Below, one piece after another: positions 26,608 to 34,875 of a stretch of 64,000 bases of DNA. The stretch covers positions 5,282,986 to 5,346,985 of the forward strand of contig SJPJ01000001.1 in NCBI GenBank assembly GCA_007859835.1. Reading direction: 5' to 3'. Numbering within the stretch: the first letter of the stretch is position 1; every line of letters begins with the position of its first letter. Source of the DNA: Novipirellula herctigrandis. GTDB taxonomy: Bacteria > Planctomycetota > Planctomycetia > Pirellulales > Pirellulaceae. Below the pieces are notes generated by a model. That model worked only from the letters and a program-made list of their open reading frames with translations, did not search any database and was not told the origin of the DNA. The position numbers were made by a program, and so were the translations under genes.

Positions 26608-27891
26608 TCAGTCAGATTCGCTAATTTCGGCATCCGTTTCAGCCCTCGCTATCGTTCCAAGCGAGCCCCAAATGCCATAGGGACTCTCCCCGTCCACGTC
26701 GGCTTTGCTTCCTGAATAGACGCTCGGGGCCGTCAAGTTGCCGGTGTCGATCGAATTGGTGAGAAACTTAACGGCTCCGTCCCCCATCAAGACATGACAA
26801 CCACCGCCGTGGGCGCTCGATGCACTGAAGACCCCTTCGAGTCGATGTTCGGCTGCGGTATCGCAGTTGGGCGAGTTTGGTGGCAGGATCGTATTGAATC
26901 CAGACCAAGTAATGGCACCATCAGCCCAATTGCCACCGCGCGCAGCTTTGCCATCCGGTGTCCGTCGCATCGTGATGTTCGGCTTGTACCGTACCGGTGA
27001 AAAACGTCCACCGTTGGTAATGGTATTCAGGCACAGCGACGGATTGTCTTTGAGTCCCGCAATGTTGGACGCAATATTGCTTTCCATGCGTTGCGGGTCC
27101 GTATCCGTAACGACTTCGGCCATAAAGATGGTGGAGGATAAGCCATCGGTGCAGTCTCTGAATTTGATGAAGGTTCCACTGACGAAGGCGCCCCGCTGTG
27201 ACAGGGTATCTGCGTTGGAATCGCGGAACTTCAGATAAGAACCTGGTTCGTAGCCGACTTCGTGGATGCCATCACCATAGCAAAATGCATAGTTCGACAA
27301 TGCAGCATGCTTCACGGGACGTTCGGTTGTATCCGAGGGACACCGATACGTTGCCATCCCTATTTGCCAAGGAGGATAGTCAATCGCTCGCCACGGAGCC
27401 GGTCCCATTGAAGGGAAATAGTGCTCACCGTTTTCGTTGATCAGTGGTCCGTCGGCGGTCGAAAGTTGATCGAGAATTTCGTCTGCAAATCGGCTGTCTA
27501 ATTTCATTGACCATTCTTCTTCGACCACCACCACTGGCTTCCGATCGGTAATGTATGGATTCAAAATCATGCTCCACATCGCACTTGATTCGATAAAGGG
27601 AGTCATCGGAACGTTGGCAGAAAGACGTCTTTGGTTTGACAAGTCATCTTGCCCAGGCGTCGGTCCGGTACCCGAACAAATCGGGGGAATGCATCTGAAT
27701 GCAGAGTGGTAGTTGTGGATCGCCAAACCAATCTGTTTGAAATCGTTGCTGCATGACATTCGTCGGGCAGCTTCGCGGGCTGCCGATATTGCGGGCAGCA
27801 ATAGGCAAACCAATACAGCGATAACGCCTACGATGGCAACGACTTCGACCCAAGTGAAAAAGCGATGCGGGGTCGTTGCTTCTTGACTCAT
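26608..27891 (-). CDS. DUF1559 pseudopilin-like protein, divergent from the ECF sigma gene
   Basis: A 427-residue protein. The N-terminus has a prepilin-like hydrophobic helix, but with an unusual entry FFTWVEVV in place of the standard FTLVELL, followed by SAAREAARRMSCSN, the planctomycete DUF1559 signature. The C-terminus ends with the H-x9-DG motif (HGGGCHVLMGDGAVKFL). I chose ATG 27891 because GGAG lies seven bases upstream; the long in-frame extension to 28365 has no homologous look and runs into the divergent sigma gene. Members of this family are abundant in planctomycetes, and their role is unknown. Here it shares an intergenic region with the ECF sigma factor. Confidence 0.85.
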   Translation of the reverse strand: MSQEATTPHRFFTWVEVVAIVGVIAVLVCLLLPAISAAREAARRMSCSNDFKQIGLAIHNYHSAFRCIPPICSGTGPTPGQDDLSNQRRLSANVPMTPFIESSAMWSMILNPYITDRKPVVVVEEEWSMKLDSRFADEILDQLSTADGPLINENGEHYFPSMGPAPWRAIDYPPWQIGMATYRCPSDTTERPVKHAALSNYAFCYGDGIHEVGYEPGSYLKFRDSNADTLSQRGAFVSGTFIKFRDCTDGLSSTIFMAEVVTDTDPQRMESNIASNIAGLKDNPSLCLNTITNGGRFSPVRYKPNITMRRTPDGKAARGGNWADGAITWSGFNTILPPNSPNCDTAAEHRLEGVFSASSAHGGGCHVLMGDGAVKFLTNSIDTGNLTAPSVYSGSKADVDGESPYGIWGSLGTIARAETDAEISESD

Positions 27892-27972
27892 TTCATTTCT
27901 CCAATTCGACTGGTCTTGTTCAACTGGCTTTATCGGTGAAACCAAGCATCTCGCCTTCGGATGTCTCCATGG

Positions 27973-28033
27973 TCCCCCGATAGCATCATGTTGAGGCATA
28001 ACCATGATGATAAGGAATCCCGATAGTATCGGG
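27973..28033. promoter_or_regulatory. Inverted repeats in the divergent DUF1559/ECF sigma intergenic region
   Basis: CCCGATA (28019-28025) and TATCGGG (28027-28033) form a near-perfect palindrome about one base. The segment CCCCCGATAG at 27974 repeats its left half. Between them CATCATG and CATGATG pair across a 12-base loop. The nested symmetry sits 82-130 bp from the DUF1559 start and about 120-180 bp from the sigma start, so it could be an operator or an RNA hairpin. Confidence 0.4.
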
Positions 28034-28155
28034 GGGAGGGGGCATTTACTGAAGCAGTGATTTCGAAGATCCGGCCATTCGGTTGCAAACCAATTTTTGC
28101 CGTCGTGATCAGTGCACCTGCGGTTTGAATATTCACAAGTTTTTTGGGAGTTGCT

Positions 28156-28719
28156 ATGTCGAGATTGGTCCATTCCCTTCGTATTGTCCACGAGGCGACA
28201 CGTATGAATCCACAGAAAATAACTGAAACCCTTCTTCAGCAACGGCTTTCGCTGACGTCGTATGTATACAGCGTCTGCCGGAATTACCATCTCGCGGAAG
28301 ATGTGTTTCAGGAAATGTGCGTCAAGGCGGTGAGTGAAAGAGAACGGTTCACGTCCAAGGATCACTTGGTCAATTGGTTTCGAGTCAGTTCAAGGAATCG
28401 TGCAATCGACATTATTCGTACTCGCGAGGGTCGTTACGTGGGGCTTTCCACTGAGACGCTTGATTTGCTTGAGGAGAATTGGACCGAAGCGGGCGATTCA
28501 TGGCGTGAGTTGCGGTTTGAGGCTTTGGCCCAATGCATGGAAATGCTTACGCCACGTAGTCAAGAGATCGTCAAGTTGCGTTATTTTGAAAATCGCTCTG
28601 GAGGTGAAATCGCGAGCTTTATCGGAGGCAAGGTGGAGTCGGCTTATCAGCTGATCTCTCGGATCCACAAGACGCTTGGGAATTGTATTTCTCAGCGATT
28701 GGAGATGGAAAGCCAATGA
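28156..28719 (+). CDS. ECF-type RNA polymerase sigma factor (Rhodopirellula/Verrucomicrobium family)
   Basis: A 187-residue group IV sigma factor. Region 2 is visible as NYHLAEDVFQEMCVKAV and WFRVSSRNRAIDIIR. Region 4 is the C-terminal helix-turn-helix around LTPRSQEIVKLRYFENRSGGEIASFIG. ATG 28156 has GGGAG five bases upstream; ATG 28204 (MNPQKI) is an alternative start that would remove a 16-residue leader. Its stop overlaps the FecR-like gene by four bases (ATGA), the typical sigma/anti-sigma coupling. It is likely to direct polymerase to genes nearby, perhaps the sulfatase run; that target set is inference. Confidence 0.9.
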   Translation: MSRLVHSLRIVHEATRMNPQKITETLLQQRLSLTSYVYSVCRNYHLAEDVFQEMCVKAVSERERFTSKDHLVNWFRVSSRNRAIDIIRTREGRYVGLSTETLDLLEENWTEAGDSWRELRFEALAQCMEMLTPRSQEIVKLRYFENRSGGEIASFIGGKVESAYQLISRIHKTLGNCISQRLEMESQ

Positions 28720-30107
28720 ACGAGTCACAACGGGATGATTTTTTGGCTCGAGTTGCAGCCTATCAGGACGGGGGCTTGGCCGAGTCTGAACTCGCAAAGT
28801 TCGATCTTGAATTGCGGGAAGATCGCGAGAAGTTAGAGCTATTTATTGAGACTCAAAAACAGTCTGCTGCGATTGCGGAGTTGTGTCGCCATCGCGTCTT
28901 CGTTAGCGATGATTCCATGGTGGCGTCACCGAAGCAATTGAAGTGGCGATTGGTTCCGATCGTTTGGGCATCCTTGGCGCTAGCTGGCTGTCTTGCGTTT
29001 TTTCTTTTACTTCCCTCACGCGATGGCGATCCGTCCTTGGATGTTGCGATTCAAGGCCGCGTCATCGTTCCGCCGGGATGTGCTGTTATCACGTATGCCA
29101 ATTTTGCACGTTGGGAGGGAACGAGTCTTCCCCTTTTGGATAAGTATCTCGACCATCACGATCATTATCAGCTTCAGGCCGGTTCCACACGCTTTGAGAT
29201 GCCAAGCGGCGCGATTGTGTCGATAGCTGGACCAGCCTCGTTTCGTTTGCTGGATTCTAAGACGATCAAGATGGTGAAGGGGAAAATGACCGCAAGGATG
29301 CCTCATGAAGAAAGCGAGTTAAAAGTCATCGCGGGCGATCTTGAGGTTCGAGATATGGGGACCGCGTTTGGCCTATCGACGCGCGACAATGGAATGGTGG
29401 ATGTTGCGGTTTTTGATGGAAAGGTTGCAGCACGTGTGACCAGCGATCCTTTGTACTCGGAGGAGCAAACCTTTGTTGAAGGTAAGGGGTTTTCGACGAA
29501 GGGCGATGGAAAAGGGCTCCGAGAGATTCCATTTGCTCCCGAAATGTATCAAGACATATGGCCGTTAAGTGTTGGGATCGATGAGGCTTCGAACCTGATT
29601 GAGTTTGTTGCGCCAGGGCCGGACCTTTCTTTTGAGTCTCTGGCGAGCGATCACAAGCTGTTCCTGATCCCTGAGCAATTGAATCATCGAGTTGTTCGGG
29701 ACATTGGAGTCGATTTTTTCGGGGCCGGTGCATCCTGGCCGGCCAACAAAGATGTGCGTCAAAAAATTGGTGTGGGTAATATCGTCAGCAGCTATCTGTT
29801 GGTGTATCAGCCTGAGGATATGCAGACCATTAGGCGTCTTTCGCTCAGCGGTAGCGTTACGTTCGAGCACGAAATTCTCGGCGTTGCGGTTGGGCGTATT
29901 CAACTCCAGCGAAGCGATCGTGAGTTTGGGCTTGCGGGCATTGACTATGCGTCCATGGACATGCGATGGCTCGAAGACGTGGATACCGAAGAAGGTCTAT
30001 TGCCTGCGGACTCACTGCGAATTAGTGAGGACGGAAGGCAACTCTATTTCCATCTAAATGTCGGTGCGGGTATGGATCACATTCGTATTCTCGTGGGTGA
30101 AAGCTAA
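28716..30107 (+). CDS. FecR-like putative anti-sigma membrane protein
   Basis: A 463-residue protein with an N-terminal cytoplasmic segment (about 90 residues), one membrane helix (about IVWASLALAGCLAFFLLL) and a periplasmic FecR domain with the signature MPSGAIVSIAGPASFRLL followed by LEVRDMGTAFGLSTRDNGMVDVAVFDGKV. The C-terminal 170 residues form a beta-rich domain seen in other planctomycete FecR-like proteins and resembling the ectodomains of PEP-CTERM proteins. The start overlaps the sigma stop (ATGA). The arrangement fits regulation of the sigma factor by an envelope signal, perhaps a bound glycan. Confidence 0.8.
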   Translation: MNESQRDDFLARVAAYQDGGLAESELAKFDLELREDREKLELFIETQKQSAAIAELCRHRVFVSDDSMVASPKQLKWRLVPIVWASLALAGCLAFFLLLPSRDGDPSLDVAIQGRVIVPPGCAVITYANFARWEGTSLPLLDKYLDHHDHYQLQAGSTRFEMPSGAIVSIAGPASFRLLDSKTIKMVKGKMTARMPHEESELKVIAGDLEVRDMGTAFGLSTRDNGMVDVAVFDGKVAARVTSDPLYSEEQTFVEGKGFSTKGDGKGLREIPFAPEMYQDIWPLSVGIDEASNLIEFVAPGPDLSFESLASDHKLFLIPEQLNHRVVRDIGVDFFGAGASWPANKDVRQKIGVGNIVSSYLLVYQPEDMQTIRRLSLSGSVTFEHEILGVAVGRIQLQRSDREFGLAGIDYASMDMRWLEDVDTEEGLLPADSLRISEDGRQLYFHLNVGAGMDHIRILVGES

Positions 30108-30214
30108 GCGAAGCGTATTTTCTCGGTGCGAATCGCAACGGGTTTGTGGTTGGCAGCGATTTGTTTGTTTCTGAGCGCCGTTGCGCTCGCAATTTTTCTT
30201 CTTTGGAGTTAATG

Positions 30215-31453
30215 ATGAGAGTGTTTCGAGACGACCGACGAGCCTTCACGCTTGTTGAATTGTTGGTCGTGATTGCCATTATTGGTGTATTGGTGGGGTT
30301 GCTCCTTCCAGCGGTTCAAGCGGCCCGTGAAGCGGCACGCCGCATGAGTTGTAGTAACAACGTCAAGCAAATTGGGCTTGGCATCCACAACTATCATTCG
30401 GCCTACCAGCAGTTGCCGACGCAGCAAACCGGAACGCGCAGTCCAACCAATAGTATGAGCGCTGGGATTGCGGGCGGAGGCGTCGGTAACAATATCTTGC
30501 ATCTGAGTTATCTTGTAGGTTTGACGCCTTTCGTCGAACAGCAGGCGCTTTGGGAACAGATTTCCAATCCACTTAATGTGAATTCGGACGGAAGTACGCC
30601 TACGCTTCCATGGTCAGCGATGGGGCCTGCTCCTTGGCAAACCCTCTATGTTCCCTGGATGACGGAAGTGTCCACCTTCCGCTGCCCAAGTGATCCCGGG
30701 TATGGGCTTCCGGCGATGGGCCGAACCAACTATGCGGCCTGCTTAGGGGATTCATGGGTGCGGAACAACGGTTCGGCGATCTATTTTGGTGGAGGAGCTT
30801 GGCGCGACAACGATAGTGCTCGAATCGCGGCGGTTCGCAGCAATGCCCGAGGTGTTTTCAAAGGGCGATTCGTGATGAGGTTCCGCGACGTCCTTGACGG
30901 ACTTTCAAATACGATCATGTGCGGCGAGATTAACACGGATCTCGGTGATCGCGATATCACAACCGTTGCTCTGAGAAATCCCGGAAATTGGGTTTCCCTA
31001 CGAGACAACCCGAAGAATTGCTCGGGGGCGATCGATCCGCTGCGTCCGCGGTTTTGGGATAGTTCTATCGTTCAAATAACAACGGGCAATCCTTCAAACA
31101 ACCAACTTGATAATGTCAACCGCAGTCGTGGCTATCGTTGGTGTCATGGTGTTCCGCAAATGACCGGTTTTTCTACGATTTTGCCGCCCAATAGCGAACT
31201 TTGCCAGTTAGGCAATGATTCTGCCGAATCGCAAGGGTCGATCAGCAGTCGCCATCAAGGAGGCGCTCATGTGCTTATGGCTGATGGTGCCGTGAAATTC
31301 ATTACCGAATCGATCGAGGCTGGCTCGAGTCGAAGTGGGATTGTTTGGGCTCGCGGAACGGGTACTCAGGCCCCCGGTTTCGAGAGTCCGTTTGGTCTAT
31401 GGGGTGCCCTCGGTACTCGGGCTAGCAAGGAAACGATTAACGCCGACTTCTAG
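30215..31453 (+). CDS. DUF1559 pseudopilin-like protein
   Basis: A 412-residue protein with a canonical prepilin N-terminus (RAFTLVELLVVIAIIGVLVG) followed by AVQAAREAARRMSCSNN, and the C-terminal HQGGAHVLMADGAVKFI (H-x9-DG). The tail is related to that of the divergent DUF1559 gene at 26608. The start is ATG 30215, or the adjacent ATG 30212, with GGAG upstream. It lies about 100 bp after the FecR-like gene on the same strand and is followed by a strong hairpin. The prepilin motif implies processing by a type IV prepilin peptidase and possible assembly at the envelope; the role is unknown. Confidence 0.88.
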   Translation: MRVFRDDRRAFTLVELLVVIAIIGVLVGLLLPAVQAAREAARRMSCSNNVKQIGLGIHNYHSAYQQLPTQQTGTRSPTNSMSAGIAGGGVGNNILHLSYLVGLTPFVEQQALWEQISNPLNVNSDGSTPTLPWSAMGPAPWQTLYVPWMTEVSTFRCPSDPGYGLPAMGRTNYAACLGDSWVRNNGSAIYFGGGAWRDNDSARIAAVRSNARGVFKGRFVMRFRDVLDGLSNTIMCGEINTDLGDRDITTVALRNPGNWVSLRDNPKNCSGAIDPLRPRFWDSSIVQITTGNPSNNQLDNVNRSRGYRWCHGVPQMTGFSTILPPNSELCQLGNDSAESQGSISSRHQGGAHVLMADGAVKFITESIEAGSSRSGIVWARGTGTQAPGFESPFGLWGALGTRASKETINADF

Positions 31454-31493
31454 CCTTTGTTTTTCGTTCCTGCGTGATTCTTAGCGTTTTTTC

Positions 31494-31525
31494 AGTCGCC
31501 AGCGAATGACGTTCGCTGGGCGACT
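31494..31525 (+). terminator. Strong hairpin after the second DUF1559 gene
   Basis: AGTCGCCAGCGAA (31494-31506) pairs with TTCGCTGGGCGACT (31512-31525), 13 pairs with one bulged C and a five-base loop, followed by TTCTCTCT. The pyrimidine tail is not a pure T-run, so it may terminate partially or protect the upstream mRNA. It separates the regulatory/DUF1559 genes from the lipoprotein and sulfatases. Confidence 0.5.
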
Positions 31526-31567
31526 TTCTCTCTACATCTGTTTACACATTTTCTTCTGAAATACATT

Positions 31568-31735
31568 ATGTTCTTTAAGACGATTCAGCTGCTGTCAATT
31601 TGTCTCATCCTGTTTTGCGTTGCCGGATGTGGTAAACCAAAGAATACCGTCATTGATCCAGGGGACACGGTGATGTCCCCCGAAGAGATGGAGGCCTACA
31701 ATCAAGAAAGCGCCAGCGGCGGCGCTGATCGATAG
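31568..31735 (+). CDS. Small predicted lipoprotein, 55 residues
   Basis: A short open frame from ATG 31568 encoding 55 residues. After Lys4, the hydrophobic stretch IQLLSICLILFCVAGC ends in a lipobox-like V-A-G-C, so Cys21 would be lipidated. The mature part is about 35 residues, acidic (PGDTVMSPEEMEAYNQES), with a Gly/Ala end. No Shine-Dalgarno is obvious. It lies between the DUF1559 hairpin and the first sulfatase, 68 bp before it. Small lipoproteins after DUF1559 genes are common in this group. The function is unknown. Confidence 0.65.
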   Translation: MFFKTIQLLSICLILFCVAGCGKPKNTVIDPGDTVMSPEEMEAYNQESASGGADR

Positions 31736-31803
31736 GTTATATTGATCATCAAGACACTGCTGAACCTACCCAAGCCGAGCCCACCCACATTAATCACCCT
31801 GCC

Positions 31804-33219
31804 ATGAAACTTCGACTTGTTCTATTCTTGTTCACGGTCACGATCGCCTGTTCCAGCTATGCCGCCGAGCAGCCTAACATTGTCTTGGTCTTTATTGACG
31901 ATATGGGATGGGGAGATTTTTCGTGCTTCGGTAATACCGAAGCCGCGACGCCTCATATTGATGCGATGGCGGAAGAAGGGATTCGCTTTCACCAATTTTA
32001 CGTCAATTCGCCGATTTGTTCGCCATCGCGAGTAGCAATCTCTACCGGCCAATACCCGCAACGTTACCGGATCTCGTCGTTTCTGAACAATCGCAAGGAC
32101 AACGCGCGACGTGGTGTGGCGAATTGGCTCGACCCCGCCGCGCCAATGCTGGCTCGATCGCTTCAGCAAGCCGGCTATGCTACGGCGCATTGTGGAAAAT
32201 GGCACATGGGTGGTCAGCGTGATGTGAATGACGCGCCTCCGATCACTGCATACGGGTTCGATACTTCGCTGACCAACTTTGAAGGGATGGGGGCAAAGCT
32301 ATTGCCGTTGACCGAAGTGCCGAACAAAGACGGAAGTGTGAAAAAAGGGAAGATATGGGGCAACGCAGTCAACTTGGGTGAGCCCGTCAAGTGGATGTTG
32401 CGTTCAGAGATCACTGGTGGGTTCGCGGACAAAGCAATCGAGTTTATCAACCAAACGCAAGCCAGCGGCAAGCCGTTCTACATCAATGTTTGGCCGGATG
32501 ATGTCCATGCTCCGTATTTTCCGGACGTCGAAAATTGGTCGGACAATCCACATGGACTTTACTTGTCGGTGTTAGAAGAAATGGACAAGCAACTTGCCAA
32601 TCTTTTTGACCGAATCAGGAGCGATGAGGCACTGCGAGACAACACGCTAATTCTGATCTGTTCTGACAACGGCCCTGAGCAAAACGGTGGCTCGGCGGGT
32701 CCCTTTCGAGGCTTGAAGGCAACTCTTTTTGAAGGCGGAATTCGTTCACCGTTGATTGTATGGGGACCAGGATGGATTCCTGCCGATCGACAAGGAAAGA
32801 TCAATAGGTCGTCCGTTTTTGCCGCAATTGATTTGGTTCCTTCGCTGTTGGATTTGGCGGGAGTGTCGGCCCCAGAGGACACGCAATTTGATGGGGAAAA
32901 CCTAGCCGAAACTCTGATCGGCAAAGCAGATGCTTCACGTTCAGCTGCCCTCTTCTTTCGTCGGCCTCCTGACCGAAAACAGTTTCGTCGATTCGAAAAT
33001 TTGCCTGATCTGGCTGTTCGCGAAGATCATTGGAAATTGCTGTGCGACTATAGTGGTGACCGTCCGAAATTGTTCAATTTGACCACCGATCCGTCGGAAT
33101 CAAAAAATGTAAGTGACCAGCATCCTGAAGTAACCAAACGTTTGGTTGCCGCTGTGCTTCAATGGAACCGCAGCTTGCCCGCGGACGCGGGCGATCCAGA
33201 CTTTCCCACATCGAGGTAG
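31804..33219 (+). CDS. S1 family sulfatase, exported (sulfatase 1 of the cluster)
   Basis: A 471-residue sulfatase with a signal peptide ending SSYAAEQ. The N-terminal metal site NIVLVFIDDMGWGDF and the formylglycine motif CSPSR with TGQYP at Cys72 are intact, so the enzyme should hydrolyse a sulfate ester once Cys is converted to formylglycine. The HCGKWHMGG stretch and the SDNGPEQNGG strand complete the alkaline-phosphatase-like fold. The glycan substrate cannot be read. It starts a plus-strand series with tiny gaps (next start 8 bp after its stop), so it is probably co-transcribed with the following sulfatases. Confidence 0.9.
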   Translation: MKLRLVLFLFTVTIACSSYAAEQPNIVLVFIDDMGWGDFSCFGNTEAATPHIDAMAEEGIRFHQFYVNSPICSPSRVAISTGQYPQRYRISSFLNNRKDNARRGVANWLDPAAPMLARSLQQAGYATAHCGKWHMGGQRDVNDAPPITAYGFDTSLTNFEGMGAKLLPLTEVPNKDGSVKKGKIWGNAVNLGEPVKWMLRSEITGGFADKAIEFINQTQASGKPFYINVWPDDVHAPYFPDVENWSDNPHGLYLSVLEEMDKQLANLFDRIRSDEALRDNTLILICSDNGPEQNGGSAGPFRGLKATLFEGGIRSPLIVWGPGWIPADRQGKINRSSVFAAIDLVPSLLDLAGVSAPEDTQFDGENLAETLIGKADASRSAALFFRRPPDRKQFRRFENLPDLAVREDHWKLLCDYSGDRPKLFNLTTDPSESKNVSDQHPEVTKRLVAAVLQWNRSLPADAGDPDFPTSR

Positions 33220-33227
33220 AAACGAAA

Positions 33228-34871
33228 ATGAAACCATCCCATCTGCTCGTTTGCTTTTTTGTGATCGTATTGGGCGTGATCATGTTCGTTGACGTTGCCA
33301 CAGCAGCAGACAGGCCGAACATGGTTGTTGTCATGGTCGATGACATGGGGTTTTCGGACATCGGCCCTTATGGCAGCGAGATCCCGACGCCCAACCTCGA
33401 CGCGTTAGCGGCTGGTGGAGTGAAGTTTTCGCAGTTCTACAACACGGGACGATGTTGTCCGACACGAGCGTCCTTGTTGACCGGGCTCTACTCCCATCAA
33501 GCCGGCATTGGATGGATGACTGCGGATCAGGGTGCACCTGGTTATGCAGGTCGGCTCAATAACAAGTGCGTCACAATCGCCGAGGTCCTCCGCGAGGCTG
33601 GCTATTTTACGGCGATCACTGGCAAATGGCACGTCGGTGCTAACCATGATGTGAATCCCTGGGGTCGCGGGTTCGATCGGAACTTGACCTTGGCGGCCGG
33701 TGGTGTCCATTTTTCAAATCAGACCGGCAGCAAAGGGGGCGCGAGCTTGTTCCTCAATGGCGAGACGATAGCGTTGGACGATCCGCGAGCGAATCCGCCG
33801 TGGTATGGCTGTGATTTGTGGACCGATCAAGGAATAGACTTCGTGGACGAAGCGATCGCAGCAAACAAACCATTCTTTTGGTATTTGGCTCATACGGCAC
33901 CTCATTTTCCATGCATGGCACCGGAGGAAACCATTGCCAAGTATCGAGGCAAGTATATGGCGGGTTGGGACAAATTGCGCGAAGAACGATACGCACGCCA
34001 AATTGCTTCTGGTTTGATCGATCCGAATTGGAAGCTTGAAGCACGCCCCGAAGAGGTCCCCGCTTGGGATTCGCTGTCGCCTAACGAGCAAAGCCGCTAT
34101 GACGACATGATGGCGATTTATGCGGCGATGATTGACCAAGTGGACAAAAACATTGGCAAGCTGGTCGACGCTTTGCGAGAACGCAACCAACTCGACAATA
34201 CAATCATCCTATTTTTGTCTGACAACGGTGGAAATGCCGAGGCGGGGGTGACTGGAAAATACAACGGAGCGAATCCTGGTGACCCGCACTCCGATGTTTT
34301 TATTGGTCGCTGTTGGGCACATTTGAACAATACGCCATTTCGCAAATACAAACATTACAACCATGAAGGCGGAACCGCGACACCTCTGATTGCCCATTGG
34401 CCCCGCCGTATCAAGCCCCTCAGTGGTCCTAGTGGTTGGATTGAAACGCCAACACACGTGATCGATATCATGGCAACGTGCGTTGATTTAGGAGGAGCGA
34501 CTTACCCTCAAAGCTACCAAGGTAACGCGATCACGCCGATGCAGGGGCAAAGCTTGAAACCACTGATGGTCGGTGCAGGAAACTTTGCTGATCGGCCCTT
34601 GTTTTGGGAGCACGAAGGCAACGCCGCGATTCGTGTAGGGAATCGCAAGTTGGTTCGCCAAGGCATGAATGGCGATTGGGAATTGCTCGATTTGAAGGCG
34701 GATCGCACCGAGCAGAACGACCTAGCGAGTGAAATGCCAGAGCAAGTCGCCGCACTTTCAACTCAGTGGCAGAAGTGGGCCAAGGAAGCCAATGTGCTTC
34801 CGAAACCAAAGAATGGAAAGAAGAGAAAGGGGCGAAAACAACCGAAGCAAGCTGCAAAGGCAAAAGGATAA
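33228..34871 (+). CDS. S1 family sulfatase, exported (sulfatase 2 of the cluster)
   Basis: A 547-residue sulfatase, signal peptide ending VATAADRP. The first metal motif MVVVMVDDMGFSDIG, the formylglycine motif CCPTR (second Cys, residue 77) with LLTGLYSHQAG, GKWHVGANHD and FLSDNGGNAE are all present. It is longer than sulfatase 1 and resembles the arylsulfatase A-like subgroup, with the active loop C-P-T-R rather than C-x-P-S-R. It starts at 33228 because the leader from 33162 overlaps the previous gene. The C-terminal Lys-rich tail (KNGKKRKGRKQPKQ) is unusual and may bind polyanions. Confidence 0.9.
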   Translation: MKPSHLLVCFFVIVLGVIMFVDVATAADRPNMVVVMVDDMGFSDIGPYGSEIPTPNLDALAAGGVKFSQFYNTGRCCPTRASLLTGLYSHQAGIGWMTADQGAPGYAGRLNNKCVTIAEVLREAGYFTAITGKWHVGANHDVNPWGRGFDRNLTLAAGGVHFSNQTGSKGGASLFLNGETIALDDPRANPPWYGCDLWTDQGIDFVDEAIAANKPFFWYLAHTAPHFPCMAPEETIAKYRGKYMAGWDKLREERYARQIASGLIDPNWKLEARPEEVPAWDSLSPNEQSRYDDMMAIYAAMIDQVDKNIGKLVDALRERNQLDNTIILFLSDNGGNAEAGVTGKYNGANPGDPHSDVFIGRCWAHLNNTPFRKYKHYNHEGGTATPLIAHWPRRIKPLSGPSGWIETPTHVIDIMATCVDLGGATYPQSYQGNAITPMQGQSLKPLMVGAGNFADRPLFWEHEGNAAIRVGNRKLVRQGMNGDWELLDLKADRTEQNDLASEMPEQVAALSTQWQKWAKEANVLPKPKNGKKRKGRKQPKQAAKAKG

Positions 34872-34875
34872 ATCA

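Noticed and set aside
27892..28365. N-terminal extension of the DUF1559 gene
   Set aside because: It would place 158 residues before the prepilin helix and overlap the divergent sigma gene. ATG 27891 has a good ribosome-binding site and the normal family start.
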